Below the pieces are notes generated by a model. That model had not been told where the DNA came from. It searched no databases and was given only the letters and a program-made list of their open reading frames with translations. A DNA stretch of 64,000 nt from assembly GCF_018279705.1 (NCBI RefSeq), contig NZ_CP036498.1, positions 2,993,001-3,057,000 of the forward strand. The letters run 5' to 3'. This document shows positions 9,402-19,795 of this stretch, piece after piece. The first letter of the stretch is position 1, and every line of letters begins with the position of its first letter. This stretch comes from Tardiphaga alba. GTDB lineage: Bacteria > Pseudomonadota > Alphaproteobacteria > Rhizobiales > Xanthobacteraceae. Position numbers and translations under genes: made by a program.

Positions 9402-10654
9402 CTATTCCGGCTTCAGCAGGATATGCTTCTTCTTGCCGAGCGAGAGTTTGATCACGCCTTCTGGCGTCAACTGGTCCGGGGTCAGCAGCATCTTCTCGTC
9501 ATTGACCGCTACATCGTTGACGCGCAGTCCGCCGCCCTTGATCTGCCGGCGTGCTTCGCCATTGGAGGCGACGAAGCCGGCATTGACGAAGGCGGCGAGC
9601 ACACCGACGCCGGCCTCCAACTCGCCGCGCGGAATGCTGACGGTCGGCAGGCTCTCAGCCAGCGCGCCTTCCTCGAAGGTTTTTCGCGCCGTTTCGGCGG
9701 CGGCATCCGCGGCGTCGCGACCATGCACGACGGCGGTCGCCTCGGTCGCGAGGATCTTCTTCGCCTCGTTAATCTCCGAGCCGCCGAGCGCGGCGAGCTT
9801 GGCGATTTCGTCCAGCGGCAGTCGCGTGAACACCTTCAGGAAGCGGCCGACATCGGCGTCCTCGGTATTGCGGAAATACTGCCAGAAGTCATAGGGGCTG
9901 AAGAGGTCGCCATTGAGCCAGACGGCGCCGGATGCCGACTTGCCCATCTTCTCGCCGGAGGACTTGGTCAGCAGCGGCGTGGTCAGTGCATAGAGCTGCG
10001 GGCCGCCCATGCGGTGGCTGAGATCGACGCCATTGATGATGTTGCCCCACTGGTCGGAGCCGCCCATCTGTAGGATCGTGCCGTAGCGCCGGTTGAGCTC
10101 GGTGAAGTCGTAGCCCTGCATGATCATGTAGTTGAATTCGAGGAACGACAGCGACTGGTCGCGATCGAGGCGCAGCTTCACGCTGTCGAAGGACAGCATG
10201 CGGTTGACCGAGAAGTGGCGGCCGACGTCGCGCAGGAATTCCACATAGTTCAGTTTCAGCAACCAGTCGGCATTGTTGACCATCAGCGCGTCGGTCGGGC
10301 CATCACCGTAACGCAGCATCTTGCCAAAATCTTTTTGATGCCTTCGATGTTCTCCGCGATCTTCTCGACCGTCAGCAGGGAGCGCTGATCGTCGCGGAAC
10401 GAGGGATCGCCGACCATCGAGGTGCCGCCGCCCATCAGCGTGATCGGGCGATGTCCGGTCTGCTGAAACCAGTACAACATGGTCACCGAAATCAGGTTGC
10501 CGATATGCAGGCTGGTCGCCGTGGCGTCATAGCCCACATAAGCCGTGACCGGTCCCTTGCAGCAGGCGGCATCCAGCGCGGCACCGTCAGAGACCTGATG
10601 GATCAGGCCGCGCTGGTCCAGCACGTTGAGGAAATCGGACTTGTAGGTGGTCAT
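9402..10654 (-). CDS. tyrS: Tyrosyl-tRNA synthetase, interrupted by a one-base frameshift
   Basis: Charges tRNA-Tyr with tyrosine. The N-terminal part (10654-10330) has the class I HIGH-type signature LHIGNL and [12 protein letters not shown]; the second part has the KMSKS-type loop KMGKSASG and a C-terminal S4 RNA-binding domain ([17 protein letters not shown]). The two parts are in different frames. They join as ...[15 protein letters not shown]... if one A is added (plus strand) to the run at 10326-10329, giving 417 residues, normal for bacterial TyrS. The enzyme is normally essential, so a sequencing error is likely unless a second synthetase gene exists. It is divergent from anmK. Confidence 0.93.
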
Positions 10655-10795
10655 CGGTTCGGGACTCGGGTCTGAAGGTTTTACGCCGCTTCAACTGATC
10701 GGCGGCATGCTCGTGGCGTCGGGCCACCAGAGAGCCGTTTGGTATAAGATTGGGCGGTTCGGCACAAGTTTGGACCGGAATTCAGGGGATTTTGC

Positions 10796-11905
10796 GTGAC
10801 CAAGGCGCTACGGGCGATCGGGCTGATGAGCGGAACCTCGCTGGACGGGGTGGACGTCGCCATGATCGAGACCGATGGCGAGCGGGTCACCGCGTTCGGA
10901 CCGTCCGGTTATCGGCCTTATGCCGAGGCTGAGCGAATGCTGTTGCGGCAGGCGCTGAGCGATGCCGTCAGCATGAGCGACCGCAATGCGCGGCCGGGCG
11001 TGCTGGCGGAGGCCGAGCGTGTGGTGACCGATGCCCATGCCGAGGCTGTCGAGGCCTTCCTGTCGATGCACGGGATCGCACGCCAAAGCGTCGATCTCAT
11101 AGGCTTCCATGGCCAGACCGTCCTGCATCGTCCGGCGGATCGGCTGACAGTGCAGATCGGCGACGGCGAGGGGCTGGCCAGGCGCCTTGGTCTGCCCGTC
11201 GTCTACGACCTGCGCGCCGCCGATGTCGCGGCGGGCGGGCAGGGCGCGCCACTGGTCCCGGTCTATCACCGCGCTTTGGCGCGCGGGCTGGATCGGACAG
11301 GCCCATTGATCGTGGTCAATATCGGCGGAGTCTCCAACATCACTTACATTGATGGCGACGACGTGCTGATCGCCTGTGACACAGGGCCCGGCAACGCACT
11401 GCTCGACGACTTCGTACTCAAGACGACAGGACGGCCATTCGATGCGGATGGAGCACTGGCTGCACAAGGGCGCGTGGATGAGGCTTGGGTCTCACGCGCG
11501 CTTCAGAATTCTTTCTTCAGCGCACCACCGCCGAAATCGCTCGATCGCAATCATTTTGCGGCGTTGAGCGTCGATGACAAATCGCCGGCCGATGGTGCGG
11601 CAACGCTGACCGCGTTTACGGCCGCGAGCATCGCAGCGATCGCGCCGCTCCTGCCGAAGCCGCCGCGTACTTTCATCGTTGCCGGCGGTGGCGCACGCAA
11701 TCCGACGCTGCTGTCGATGCTTCGCGACCGCGCGGCGCAGGCATCGGTCGAAAGTGCCGATGCGCTCGGTTGGTCGGCAGATGCGATGGAAGCGCAGGCC
11801 TTTGCGTTTCTCGCGGTCCGCAGCGCAAAGCAACTGCCATTCACCTTTCCGGGCACCACGGGCATTGCGACGGCGTCATCGGGCGGCGTGTTGACGGGCA
11901 TCTGA
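10796..11905 (+). CDS. anmK: Anhydro-N-acetylmuramic acid kinase
   Basis: Phosphorylates and opens 1,6-anhydro-N-acetylmuramic acid from peptidoglycan turnover, giving MurNAc-6-phosphate. Family marks: IGLMSGTSLDGVDVAMIE at the start, DLIGFHGQTVLHRP, VYDLRAADVAAGGQGAPLVP, VVNIGGVSNITYI, DTGPGNALLDD and VAGGGARNPTL. It has 369 residues, the usual length. GTG at 10796 is the start; the reading begins MTKALRAIGLMSGTS. It is divergent from tyrS across about 140 bases, a pairing I recall as common in alphaproteobacteria. Confidence 0.96.
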   Translation: MTKALRAIGLMSGTSLDGVDVAMIETDGERVTAFGPSGYRPYAEAERMLLRQALSDAVSMSDRNARPGVLAEAERVVTDAHAEAVEAFLSMHGIARQSVDLIGFHGQTVLHRPADRLTVQIGDGEGLARRLGLPVVYDLRAADVAAGGQGAPLVPVYHRALARGLDRTGPLIVVNIGGVSNITYIDGDDVLIACDTGPGNALLDDFVLKTTGRPFDADGALAAQGRVDEAWVSRALQNSFFSAPPPKSLDRNHFAALSVDDKSPADGAATLTAFTAASIAAIAPLLPKPPRTFIVAGGGARNPTLLSMLRDRAAQASVESADALGWSADAMEAQAFAFLAVRSAKQLPFTFPGTTGIATASSGGVLTGI

Positions 11906-12230
11906 AACAGAACCGAGTCGGCGAAACGCACGACTGTCTGCACGACTTCGTTGATCGCTTCACATATCGCGCGGATGTAAACACCAAGCTGTGATCTACC
12001 GCCGACGACTTGTGATCGCATTGGTAGCTCGCTGCTGCTGTCGGCCCTGTTTTTGTTGCTCAAACCACACATCGCGAAAATCTACTGCGTCGATTGATCG
12101 CAGCCATTGTGTCATGACGGTGTCTTCAACAGATTTGCGCCACCGGCTCTGAGGCCGGCGCAACGGAATGATGCGATGCCGATATCGCCGAGCGCCTGAT
12201 TGCTCGCTGCGGCTTCGCTCTGGAGGCAAG
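11906..12230. other. Intergenic region with porin leader hairpin
   Basis: No convincing gene. The stretch holds the promoter and leader of the porin. A strong hairpin at 12135-12163 (TTGCG...CGCAA outer arms, with inner CCGGC/GCCGG pairs around TCTGAG) lies about 70 bases before the porin start and could act in mRNA stability or sRNA control. GGAGG is placed 5 bases before ATG 12231. Confidence 0.5.
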
Positions 12231-13760
12231 ATGACGACGATCAAGCAGGCGGTTCTCGGCTCGGCGGCAGCGCTGATGGCGATCGGCAGCGCGCAGGCAG
12301 CGGACCTTCCCGTCAAGGCCAAGGCGATCGAGTATGTGAAGGTGTGCTCGCTCTACGGCGCAGGCTTCTATTACATTCCGGGTACCGACACCTGCATCAA
12401 GATCGGCGGCGCGATCCGCATCGATACGACGTTCAACGGCGGTCCCTATGATGCGCCGTTCTGGCAGGGCGGCGCCGGTGGGAACGATCTCTGGACAAAG
12501 AACAATTACCTCACTCGGTCGCGCGTGAATCTGACCACGGATACGCGGACCGCCACCGAATACGGTATGGTCCGCACCTACGCGAATTTCCAGCTCGATT
12601 TCACCCAGGATCGCGACAACATCGCCGGCGGTTTCACGGAGGTCGATCTGGCCTTCGTCCAGTTTGCAGGGTTCACCTTCGGCAAGGCGGTGTCGCAATT
12701 CGATCCGCAATGGGCGCTGACAAAACCCTATATTTCGTCGGGCTTCCTGGCTGGTTCGAACAACAGTACGGGCCTTCCGCAGATCGCCTACACCGCCGAA
12801 TTCGGCAATGGCGTCTCGGCGTCGATCTCGCTGGAGAACGCGTCGCCTTATCGCAATGCCGGCCTCTACAACACAGCGAACTTCATCGTCGCACCCGGCG
12901 CCGCCCAGTTCGGGAGCCAGCAATATGGCACGGTGTCGAACACCTTCCTCGGCAATTCCTATGGCGGCAACCACATTCCCGATATCGTGGGCAATGTCCG
13001 CCTCGATCAAAAGTGGGGCTCGCTGCACTTCGGCGCGGCCATGCACACGATCACGCCGGGCTTCTGGGGCGCGAACGAATCCTTCGGCCACCCCGATGAT
13101 TCCTATGGATTCGCGGTCACCGGTGCGGTCGAGTTCAAAAATCTGCCGACCGGTGCAAATGACAGCCTGAAGCTCGAAGCATCCTACGGCAAGGGCGCGA
13201 CCAAGTATGTGTTTGGTGGTGGCACGCTCGATACCCAGGGTGGCGGCCGCTTCGCGAAGTTCGAGGGCAACACTGTCGGATTTGGCTACCTGCTCGACGG
13301 CGTGTTCGCGCCGAACGGCCAGATCCAGCAGGCCGAGACCTGGCAGGTCAGCGCCTTCTACGAACACTATTGGAACACGGCGTGGCGCACCTCGCTGTTC
13401 GGCAATTACAGCCACATCTCCTATGGCGATGGCGGCAATGCGTTGCTGGCGGCGGCCTTCAGCGCAGCCGGTGGCCGTTTGGGCACCAGCACGGCGGCAG
13501 CGCCGACCGGCGTCAATGCGGGCAGTATCGCGGACACGACGAACAATTTCGATTTCGCGATCGCGCAGATCGGCACGCGGACGGCCTGGACGCCGGTGAA
13601 GAACCTGACCCTGTCGGCCGAGTTCACCTTCACGCGGCTCGATCAGAATCTCGGCGGCACCTATACGGGCAACGTGACCGGCAGGCCGGCCGGGCAGGCC
13701 TACGAGATCCGGGACCAGAATCTCTATAACGGCTCGGTGCAGATATTGCGGTCGTTCTGA
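12231..13760 (+). CDS. Outer-membrane porin (Omp2b/porin family of alphaproteobacteria)
   Basis: A 509-residue beta-barrel porin. Signal peptide MTTIKQAVLGSAAALMAIGS then AQA is followed by ADLPVKAKAIEYVKVCSLYG, the usual mature N-terminus of Bradyrhizobium and Brucella porins with the conserved CSLYGAGFYYIPGTDTCIKI. Alternating hydrophobic strands run to the end, which closes with a strand ending in Phe (VQILRSF), the outer-membrane sorting signal. ATG 12231 follows GGAGG; an open frame extends upstream to 12168 but lacks a signal peptide. It is a general diffusion pore, probably trimeric. A strong terminator follows. Confidence 0.95.
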   Translation: MTTIKQAVLGSAAALMAIGSAQAADLPVKAKAIEYVKVCSLYGAGFYYIPGTDTCIKIGGAIRIDTTFNGGPYDAPFWQGGAGGNDLWTKNNYLTRSRVNLTTDTRTATEYGMVRTYANFQLDFTQDRDNIAGGFTEVDLAFVQFAGFTFGKAVSQFDPQWALTKPYISSGFLAGSNNSTGLPQIAYTAEFGNGVSASISLENASPYRNAGLYNTANFIVAPGAAQFGSQQYGTVSNTFLGNSYGGNHIPDIVGNVRLDQKWGSLHFGAAMHTITPGFWGANESFGHPDDSYGFAVTGAVEFKNLPTGANDSLKLEASYGKGATKYVFGGGTLDTQGGGRFAKFEGNTVGFGYLLDGVFAPNGQIQQAETWQVSAFYEHYWNTAWRTSLFGNYSHISYGDGGNALLAAAFSAAGGRLGTSTAAAPTGVNAGSIADTTNNFDFAIAQIGTRTAWTPVKNLTLSAEFTFTRLDQNLGGTYTGNVTGRPAGQAYEIRDQNLYNGSVQILRSF

Positions 13761-13767
13761 TCGCAAA

Positions 13768-13807
13768 CAAAAAGCCCTCGGCTGAAAGGCCGAGGGCTTT
13801 TTGTTTT
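13768..13807 (+). terminator. Intrinsic terminator after the porin gene
   Basis: Stem AAAGCCCTCGGC with GCCGAGGGCTTT around a short TGAAAG loop, then TTGTTTT. Confidence 0.9.
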
Positions 13808-13808
13808 G

Positions 13809-13897
13809 GTAGCCTGGGTGGAGCGAAGCGTAACCCAGGAATGTCGAGATGGCCGAAGCGTCGGTCCCCGGATTTCGCTGTGCTCCATCCGGGCTAC
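13809..13897. repeat. Dispersed palindromic repeat, family A copy 3
   Basis: GTAGCCTGGGTGGAGCGAAG at the left end and GTGCTCCATCCGGGCTAC at the right, between porin terminator and hydrolase stop. Confidence 0.8.
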
Positions 13898-13909
13898 CAG
13901 AGCTACGTC

Positions 13910-14557
13910 TCACCTCACATTGGCGAGACGCATGTCGAGATAGCTCGTCACCGATTCCATCAGCGGCTCGAGTTTGTTGTCGAAGAAGTGGTTGGCGCCG
14001 GGGATGACCTGCTGGTCGATCACGATGCCCTTCTGGGTCTTCAGCTTCTCGACCAGCGTGTTGACGTCCTTGGCCGGCACCACGGCATCCTTGTCGCCAT
14101 GCACGATCAAGCCCGAGGACGGGCAGGGCGCCAGGAACGAGAAGTCGTAGAGATTGGCCGGCGGGGCGATCGAGATAAAACCCTCGACTTCCGGACGGCG
14201 CATCAGGAGCTGCATGCCGATCCAGGCACCGAAGGAGAAACCGGCGACCCAGCAGGCGCGGGCTTCGGGATTGATCGACTGCGCCCAGTCGAGCGCTGCT
14301 GCCGCGTCCGAGAGCTCACCGGTGCCGTGGTCGAACGAGCCCTGGCTGCGGCCGACGCCACGGAAATTGAAACGCAGCACCGAGAAGCCGCGATGCACGA
14401 AGGCGTAGTAGCATTGATAGACGATCTGGTGGTTCATCGTGCCGGCGAATTGCGGATGCGGATGCAGCACCATCGCGATCGGCGCGTTCTTCTGCTTGGC
14501 AGGATGATAGCGGCCTTCGATACGGCCGGCAGGACCGGTAAAAATAACTTCGGGCAT
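13910..14557 (-). CDS. Alpha/beta hydrolase of the dienelactone-hydrolase-like cytosolic type
   Basis: A 215-residue hydrolase. It has the oxyanion-side HPHPQFAGTMNH, RFNFRGVGRSQG, nucleophile elbow GFSFGAW (GxSxG serine), the acid residue in IVHGDKDAVVP and the histidine in IPGANHFFDNK, so a complete catalytic triad is visible. Start ATG 14557 (MPEVIFTGPAGRIEGRY) is chosen over the open frame up to 14647, whose extension is low-complexity. It is divergent from the desulfurase-suf operon; substrate unknown. No signal peptide, so cytoplasmic. Confidence 0.9.
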   Translation of the reverse strand: MPEVIFTGPAGRIEGRYHPAKQKNAPIAMVLHPHPQFAGTMNHQIVYQCYYAFVHRGFSVLRFNFRGVGRSQGSFDHGTGELSDAAAALDWAQSINPEARACWVAGFSFGAWIGMQLLMRRPEVEGFISIAPPANLYDFSFLAPCPSSGLIVHGDKDAVVPAKDVNTLVEKLKTQKGIVIDQQVIPGANHFFDNKLEPLMESVTSYLDMRLANVR

Positions 14558-14799
14558 CGTGATCCTTGGTCCCGTTCGCGGCGCGGTCGGCCAGCCTTGC
14601 GTCGGCGTGGCGGCATCTCTCGCGCCTGTGAGGCGGGCGATCGGCACCGCAAGACACGGCGCCGGGTGGCGTGAGGTCGCGTTCTACCATAAGCGCAGGG
14701 GCGAAAAGCAAGCATATTGAACGGGTGGCGATGCAGCCGGACGCGCATTTGCCGCCAAGTTGGTCTAAGACGCCCGGACGGAACCGAAGGAGATCAAGT

Positions 14800-15966
14800 T
14801 TGGCGCGCCCTCGCGTTTATCTCGACTGGAACGCCACGACCCCGCTGCGCGATGAGGCGCGGGTGGCGATGCTGGCTGCGATGGATACGGTAGGGAACCC
14901 ATCGTCGGTCCATGCCGAGGGGCGCCAGGCGAGGCGCCTGGTCGAGGATGCCCGCGCGGCAGTTGCCGCAGCGGTTGGCGCCGAGGCGCGGCAAGTGGTG
15001 TTCACGTCAGGTGGAACCGAAGCAAATGTCATGGCCCTGGTTCCCGGGATCGGCCGCAAAGGCAGCGCACCGGTTCAGCGGTTGATCGTGTCGGCCGTGG
15101 AGCATCCGTCAGTCATGGCCGCCGGCCGGTTCCCGTCGGAGGCCGCGACGGTGGTGGCGGTCGATCGGAACGGGGTGGTTGATCCCGCGCATTTGCGGTC
15201 GATGCTGGCAGGCGGATCGCCGGCCCTGGTGTCGGTCATGCTTGCGAATAATGAGACGGGAGCTCTACAGCCCATCGTGGATATTGCTCATGTAATACAT
15301 GAAGCAGGTGGTCTGCTGCATGTGGACGCCGTGCAGGCTCTTGGGAAGATTCCGCTTAATATCAATGAATTGCAGATCGATCTTCTATCGATTTCTGCAC
15401 ATAAGATCGGCGGCCCCAAGGGCGTCGGTGCGTTGGTGGTTGGCGATCGCCTGGCTGGTCCGGAGCCGCTGCTGCGCGGCGGCGGGCAGGAGCTGTCGCG
15501 GCGAGCCGGGACCGAAAATGTCATTGGGATCGCCGGCTTTGGCGCGGCTGCAAAGGTCGCGACCGCGGGGCTGGCGCAGGCAGCAGATATCGCGAAGCTA
15601 AGAGAAAAGCTTGAGAGTGGCTTGCGGCAGCACAACGACGTCATTGTCTTCGCAGCAGACGCTCCCCGACTGCCGAATACGATCCTGTTCGGCGCCCCTG
15701 GTTTGCGCGCGGAGACGGCCGTGATCGGATTTGATCTCGAAGGTATTGCGGTATCATCAGGTTCCGCCTGCTCCTCCGGTAAGGTGCAGCCGTCCCACGT
15801 GATCGAGGCAATGGGCTACGGGCCGGAACTTACCCGCAGCGCGATTCGCCTCAGTCTGGGGTGGTCGACCACTCACGAAGACGTGGAACTCTGCCTTCAG
15901 GCTTGGAAAAAGCTCGCGGGATCATTAATTAAGCAGAGCGACGAAACAGAGGTTGAACGGTTCTAA
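14800..15966 (+). CDS. Cysteine desulfurase, first gene of the suf cluster (class I, NifS/IscS-like)
   Basis: A 388-residue PLP enzyme that takes sulphur from cysteine for Fe-S assembly. It shows YLDWNATTPLRDEA, FTSGGTEANVMAL, NNETGALQPI, HVDAVQALGKI, the PLP lysine in SISAHKIGGPKGVGAL and the persulfide cysteine in SSGSACSSGKV. TTG 14800 is preferred because AAGGAGATC lies just before it; an in-frame ATG at 14731 is the alternative. In rhizobia the order desulfurase-sufB-C-D-S-DUF59-sufA is standard, and this copy corresponds to the gene called sufS2 there. The second desulfurase is at 19792. Confidence 0.92.
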   Translation: MARPRVYLDWNATTPLRDEARVAMLAAMDTVGNPSSVHAEGRQARRLVEDARAAVAAAVGAEARQVVFTSGGTEANVMALVPGIGRKGSAPVQRLIVSAVEHPSVMAAGRFPSEAATVVAVDRNGVVDPAHLRSMLAGGSPALVSVMLANNETGALQPIVDIAHVIHEAGGLLHVDAVQALGKIPLNINELQIDLLSISAHKIGGPKGVGALVVGDRLAGPEPLLRGGGQELSRRAGTENVIGIAGFGAAAKVATAGLAQAADIAKLREKLESGLRQHNDVIVFAADAPRLPNTILFGAPGLRAETAVIGFDLEGIAVSSGSACSSGKVQPSHVIEAMGYGPELTRSAIRLSLGWSTTHEDVELCLQAWKKLAGSLIKQSDETEVERF

Positions 15967-16070
15967 GGCTGGTGATTTTCCCGCCGGAACGTCGTAAAGA
16001 CCCCCGCAAGTTCTGAATTTTGGTTTGGTTATGTCCACCGCGGTCCTTGAAACCGCGAGCGGAGGATTGA

Positions 16071-17564
16071 ATGGCTGCCGTACAAGAAACCATCGATCAG
16101 GTTCGCCTCATCGATGTCGATCAATATCGCTATGGGTTCGAGACCAATATCGAATCCGAGCTTGCCCCCAAGGGGCTGAGCGAAGACATCGTTCGCTATA
16201 TTTCCGCGAAAAAGAACGAGCCCGAGTGGATGCTGGAATGGCGCCTCGAGGCCTATCGCCGCTGGCTCACCATGGAAGAGCCCAAGTGGGCGCGCGTCGA
16301 TTATCCGAAGATCGACTTCCAGGACATTCACTATTACGCAGCGCCGAAGAAGAAATCGATCGCCTCGCTGGACGAGATCGATCCCGAGATTCTCAAGACC
16401 TATGAGAAGCTTGGCATCCCACTTCGGGAAGTCGCAATGCTGGAAGGCGTCGAGCCGCAGCCGGGCGACGAGAATCCCGAGCGCCGCAAGATCGCCGTCG
16501 ATGCCGTGTTCGATTCGGTCTCGGTCGCGACCACGTTTCAGGCCGAGTTGAAGAAGGCCGGCGTGATCTTCATGCCGATCTCGGAAGCCATCCGCGAACA
16601 TCCCGATTTGGTGAAGCAGTATCTCGGCACGGTGGTCCCCACCTCCGACAACTTCTACGCCACGCTGAACTCGGCCGTGTTCTCCGACGGCTCCTTCGTC
16701 TACATCCCGCCGGGCGTGAAGTGCCCGATGGAGCTGTCAACCTATTTCCGTATCAATGAGCGCAACACCGGCCAGTTCGAGCGCACGCTGATCATCGCCG
16801 ACAAGGGCGCCTACGTATCCTATCTCGAAGGCTGCACGGCGCCGCAGCGCGACGAGAACCAGCTGCACGCCGCCGTGGTCGAACTCGTCACCCTCGACGA
16901 TGCCGAGATCAAATATTCGACGGTGCAGAACTGGTATCCGGGCAATTCGGAAGGCAAGGGCGGCATCTACAATTTTGTCACCAAGCGTGGTGACTGCCGT
17001 GGCAAGAATTCCAAGATATCCTGGACTCAGGTCGAGACCGGTTCGGCGATCACCTGGAAATATCCGAGCTGCATTCTCCGCGGTGATAACTCTCGCGGCG
17101 AGTTCTATTCGATCGCCATTTCGAACGGCTATCAGCAGGTCGATAGCGGCACCAAGATGATCCATCTCGGCAACAACACCACGAGCCGGATCATCTCCAA
17201 GGGCATCGCCGCCGGCAAGTCGCAGAACACCTATCGCGGCCTCGTCACGGCCAACCGCAAGGCGAAGAACGCCCGTAACTTCACGGCCTGTGACTCGCTC
17301 CTGATCGGCGATCAGTGCGGCGCGCATACGGTGCCTTACATCGAGGCCAAGAATTCCTCGGCTCTGTTCGAGCACGAAGCGACCACCTCGAAGATTTCGG
17401 AAGACGTGCTGTTCTACTGCATCCAGCGCGGCCTGAGCCAGGAAGAGGCCGTCGGCCTCGTGGTCAACGGCTTCGTCAAGGACGTGCTGCAGCAGCTCCC
17501 GATGGAATTCGCCGTGGAAGCGCAGAAGCTGATCTCGATCAGCCTCGAAGGCAGCGTCGGTTAA
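16071..17564 (+). CDS. sufB: Fe-S cluster assembly scaffold protein SufB
   Basis: A 497-residue scaffold subunit of the SufBC2D complex where Fe-S clusters are built. Marks: [22 protein letters not shown] then [66 protein letters not shown] and the C-terminal region [31 protein letters not shown] gives a good ribosome site for ATG 16071. About 140 bases, filled by a dispersed repeat, separate it from sufC. Confidence 0.97.
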   Translation: MAAVQETIDQVRLIDVDQYRYGFETNIESELAPKGLSEDIVRYISAKKNEPEWMLEWRLEAYRRWLTMEEPKWARVDYPKIDFQDIHYYAAPKKKSIASLDEIDPEILKTYEKLGIPLREVAMLEGVEPQPGDENPERRKIAVDAVFDSVSVATTFQAELKKAGVIFMPISEAIREHPDLVKQYLGTVVPTSDNFYATLNSAVFSDGSFVYIPPGVKCPMELSTYFRINERNTGQFERTLIIADKGAYVSYLEGCTAPQRDENQLHAAVVELVTLDDAEIKYSTVQNWYPGNSEGKGGIYNFVTKRGDCRGKNSKISWTQVETGSAITWKYPSCILRGDNSRGEFYSIAISNGYQQVDSGTKMIHLGNNTTSRIISKGIAAGKSQNTYRGLVTANRKAKNARNFTACDSLLIGDQCGAHTVPYIEAKNSSALFEHEATTSKISEDVLFYCIQRGLSQEEAVGLVVNGFVKDVLQQLPMEFAVEAQKLISISLEGSVG

Positions 17565-17577
17565 GTCACGCACAGGT

Positions 17578-17683
17578 CCTCATCCTGAGGAGCCGCGTAG
17601 CGGCGTCTCGAAGGATGAGTTGGAAGACACCGTTTCGGTCCGTCCTTCGAGACGCGCGCAAGGGCGCGCTCCTCAGGACGAGG
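17578..17683. repeat. Dispersed double-hairpin repeat, family B copy 1, inside the suf operon
   Basis: The left unit pairs CTCATCCT with AGGATGAG around a GCCGC-GTA-GCGGC hairpin; the right unit carries GCGCGC-AAGG-GCGCGC. GCGTCTCGAAGG in the left unit is also complementary to CCTTCGAGACGC in the right, so two alternative folds exist. A second copy is at 41832-41942. Confidence 0.85.
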
Positions 17684-17705
17684 GCCATACATAAGGAAAG
17701 CTGAA

Positions 17706-18464
<759 letters not shown>

Positions 18465-18475
18465 GTGAGATCATC

Positions 18476-19795
18476 ATGAATGTAGCTGTTGCAAAGACCA
18501 CGACGGGCGCGACGCTGGACGGCACTTTCGCCGCCGCGCGCGGTCGTCTGCCCGGCACCGGGCCCGTCACCGAGACGCGCCAGCGTGCCTTCGACACCTT
18601 TGCCGTGGGCGGCCTGCCGACCCGCCGCGTCGAGGAATGGAAATATACCGACCTGCGCCGTCTGCTCGGCGATGTCGCGCCGCTGGCCGCTGCACCTGAT
18701 GCGGCGGCGCTCGGCGAAGCCCGCAAGGCTGTTGCGGCGCTGAAGGATGGCGATACGCAGAAACTGGTGCTGGTCGATGGCATGCTTGCCGCCGATCTGT
18801 CCGACCTCTCGGCTGGCAATGGAGTGACCGTGCATGCGCTGAGCGCCGTGCTGGCGGATGAGGCGAGTGCTGCGCGCGCTGACCTGCTGCTCAGCAAGGT
18901 CAATGATCCCATGCTCGCGCTCAACGCGGCCTTCGCCACCGATGGCGTGATCATCAGCGTGGCCGATGGCACCGACCGTGAAAAGCCGCTGCAGATCGTC
19001 CATGTGACGACCAAGCCCAAGGCGGCATCCTTCACGCGCTCGCTGGTCCGCATCGGTAACAATGCCAAGGTGACGCTGGTTGAGACCTTTGTCGCGACCG
19101 AGGCCGCAAAAGCTTATCAGGTTCACGACACCACCGTGATCTGGGTCGGCGACAACAGCGACCTGCAGCATGTCCGCGTGATGGAAGACGCTCTCGATGC
19201 CGCAAGCATCGCCAGCGCCATCGTCACTGTGGGTGCGAAGTCGAAGTTCAACACGTTCAGCCTGACCACCGGCGGCAGCGTCAGCCGCTATCAGAGCTTC
19301 ATTACGCTCGCAGGCGAGGGCACCGAGCTCTCCACCAACAGCATCCATCTGCTGCGCGGCCAGCAACATGCCGATTGCACCTTCGTGATCGATCATGCCA
19401 CGCCGGGCTGCATGAGCCGCGAAAACTTCCGCGCTGTGCTCGATGATCATGCCCACTCCGTATTCCAGGGCAAGATCAACGTGCATCAGATCGCCCAGCA
19501 GACCGACGGCAAGATGATGTCGCGCGCGCTGTTGCTCTCGGACGATGCCGAGATCGACAACAAGCCCGAACTCGAAATCTTCGCTGACGACGTGCAGTGC
19601 GGCCACGGCGCCACGGTCGGTGCGTTGGACGACAGCCTGCTGTTCTATCTGCGCGCCCGCGGCCTTCCCGAAAAGGAAGCGCAATCGCTGCTGATCCAGG
19701 CTTTCGTTGGTGAAGCCCTGGAGTCGATCGTCAATGACGACCTGCGTGACGTCGCCATCGGCGCAGCTGAGCGCTGGTTGGGAACGCGTGCATGA
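18476..19795 (+). CDS. sufD: Fe-S cluster assembly protein SufD
   Basis: A 439-residue SufB paralogue completing the SufBC2D complex. It has RRVEEWKYTDLRRLL near the N-terminus, the beta-helix core, and the conserved C-terminal block DNKPELEIFADDVQCGHGAT then VGALDDSLLFYLRARG, including the histidine (CGHG) known to matter for cluster building at the SufB-SufD interface. It starts 11 bases after sufC and ends in an ATGA overlap with sufS, implying translational coupling. Confidence 0.96.
   Translation: MNVAVAKTTTGATLDGTFAAARGRLPGTGPVTETRQRAFDTFAVGGLPTRRVEEWKYTDLRRLLGDVAPLAAAPDAAALGEARKAVAALKDGDTQKLVLVDGMLAADLSDLSAGNGVTVHALSAVLADEASAARADLLLSKVNDPMLALNAAFATDGVIISVADGTDREKPLQIVHVTTKPKAASFTRSLVRIGNNAKVTLVETFVATEAAKAYQVHDTTVIWVGDNSDLQHVRVMEDALDAASIASAIVTVGAKSKFNTFSLTTGGSVSRYQSFITLAGEGTELSTNSIHLLRGQQHADCTFVIDHATPGCMSRENFRAVLDDHAHSVFQGKINVHQIAQQTDGKMMSRALLLSDDAEIDNKPELEIFADDVQCGHGATVGALDDSLLFYLRARGLPEKEAQSLLIQAFVGEALESIVNDDLRDVAIGAAERWLGTRA

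Noticed and set aside
12126-13913. 595-codon frame opposite the porin
   Set aside because: Shadow; it also spans the terminator and repeat that end the porin gene, which a real gene would not.
14558-14799. Irr/ICE-type or Iron-Rhodo-box element before the suf operon
   Set aside because: Iron control of rhizobial suf genes is known, but I could not find a convincing palindrome of that type in this region.
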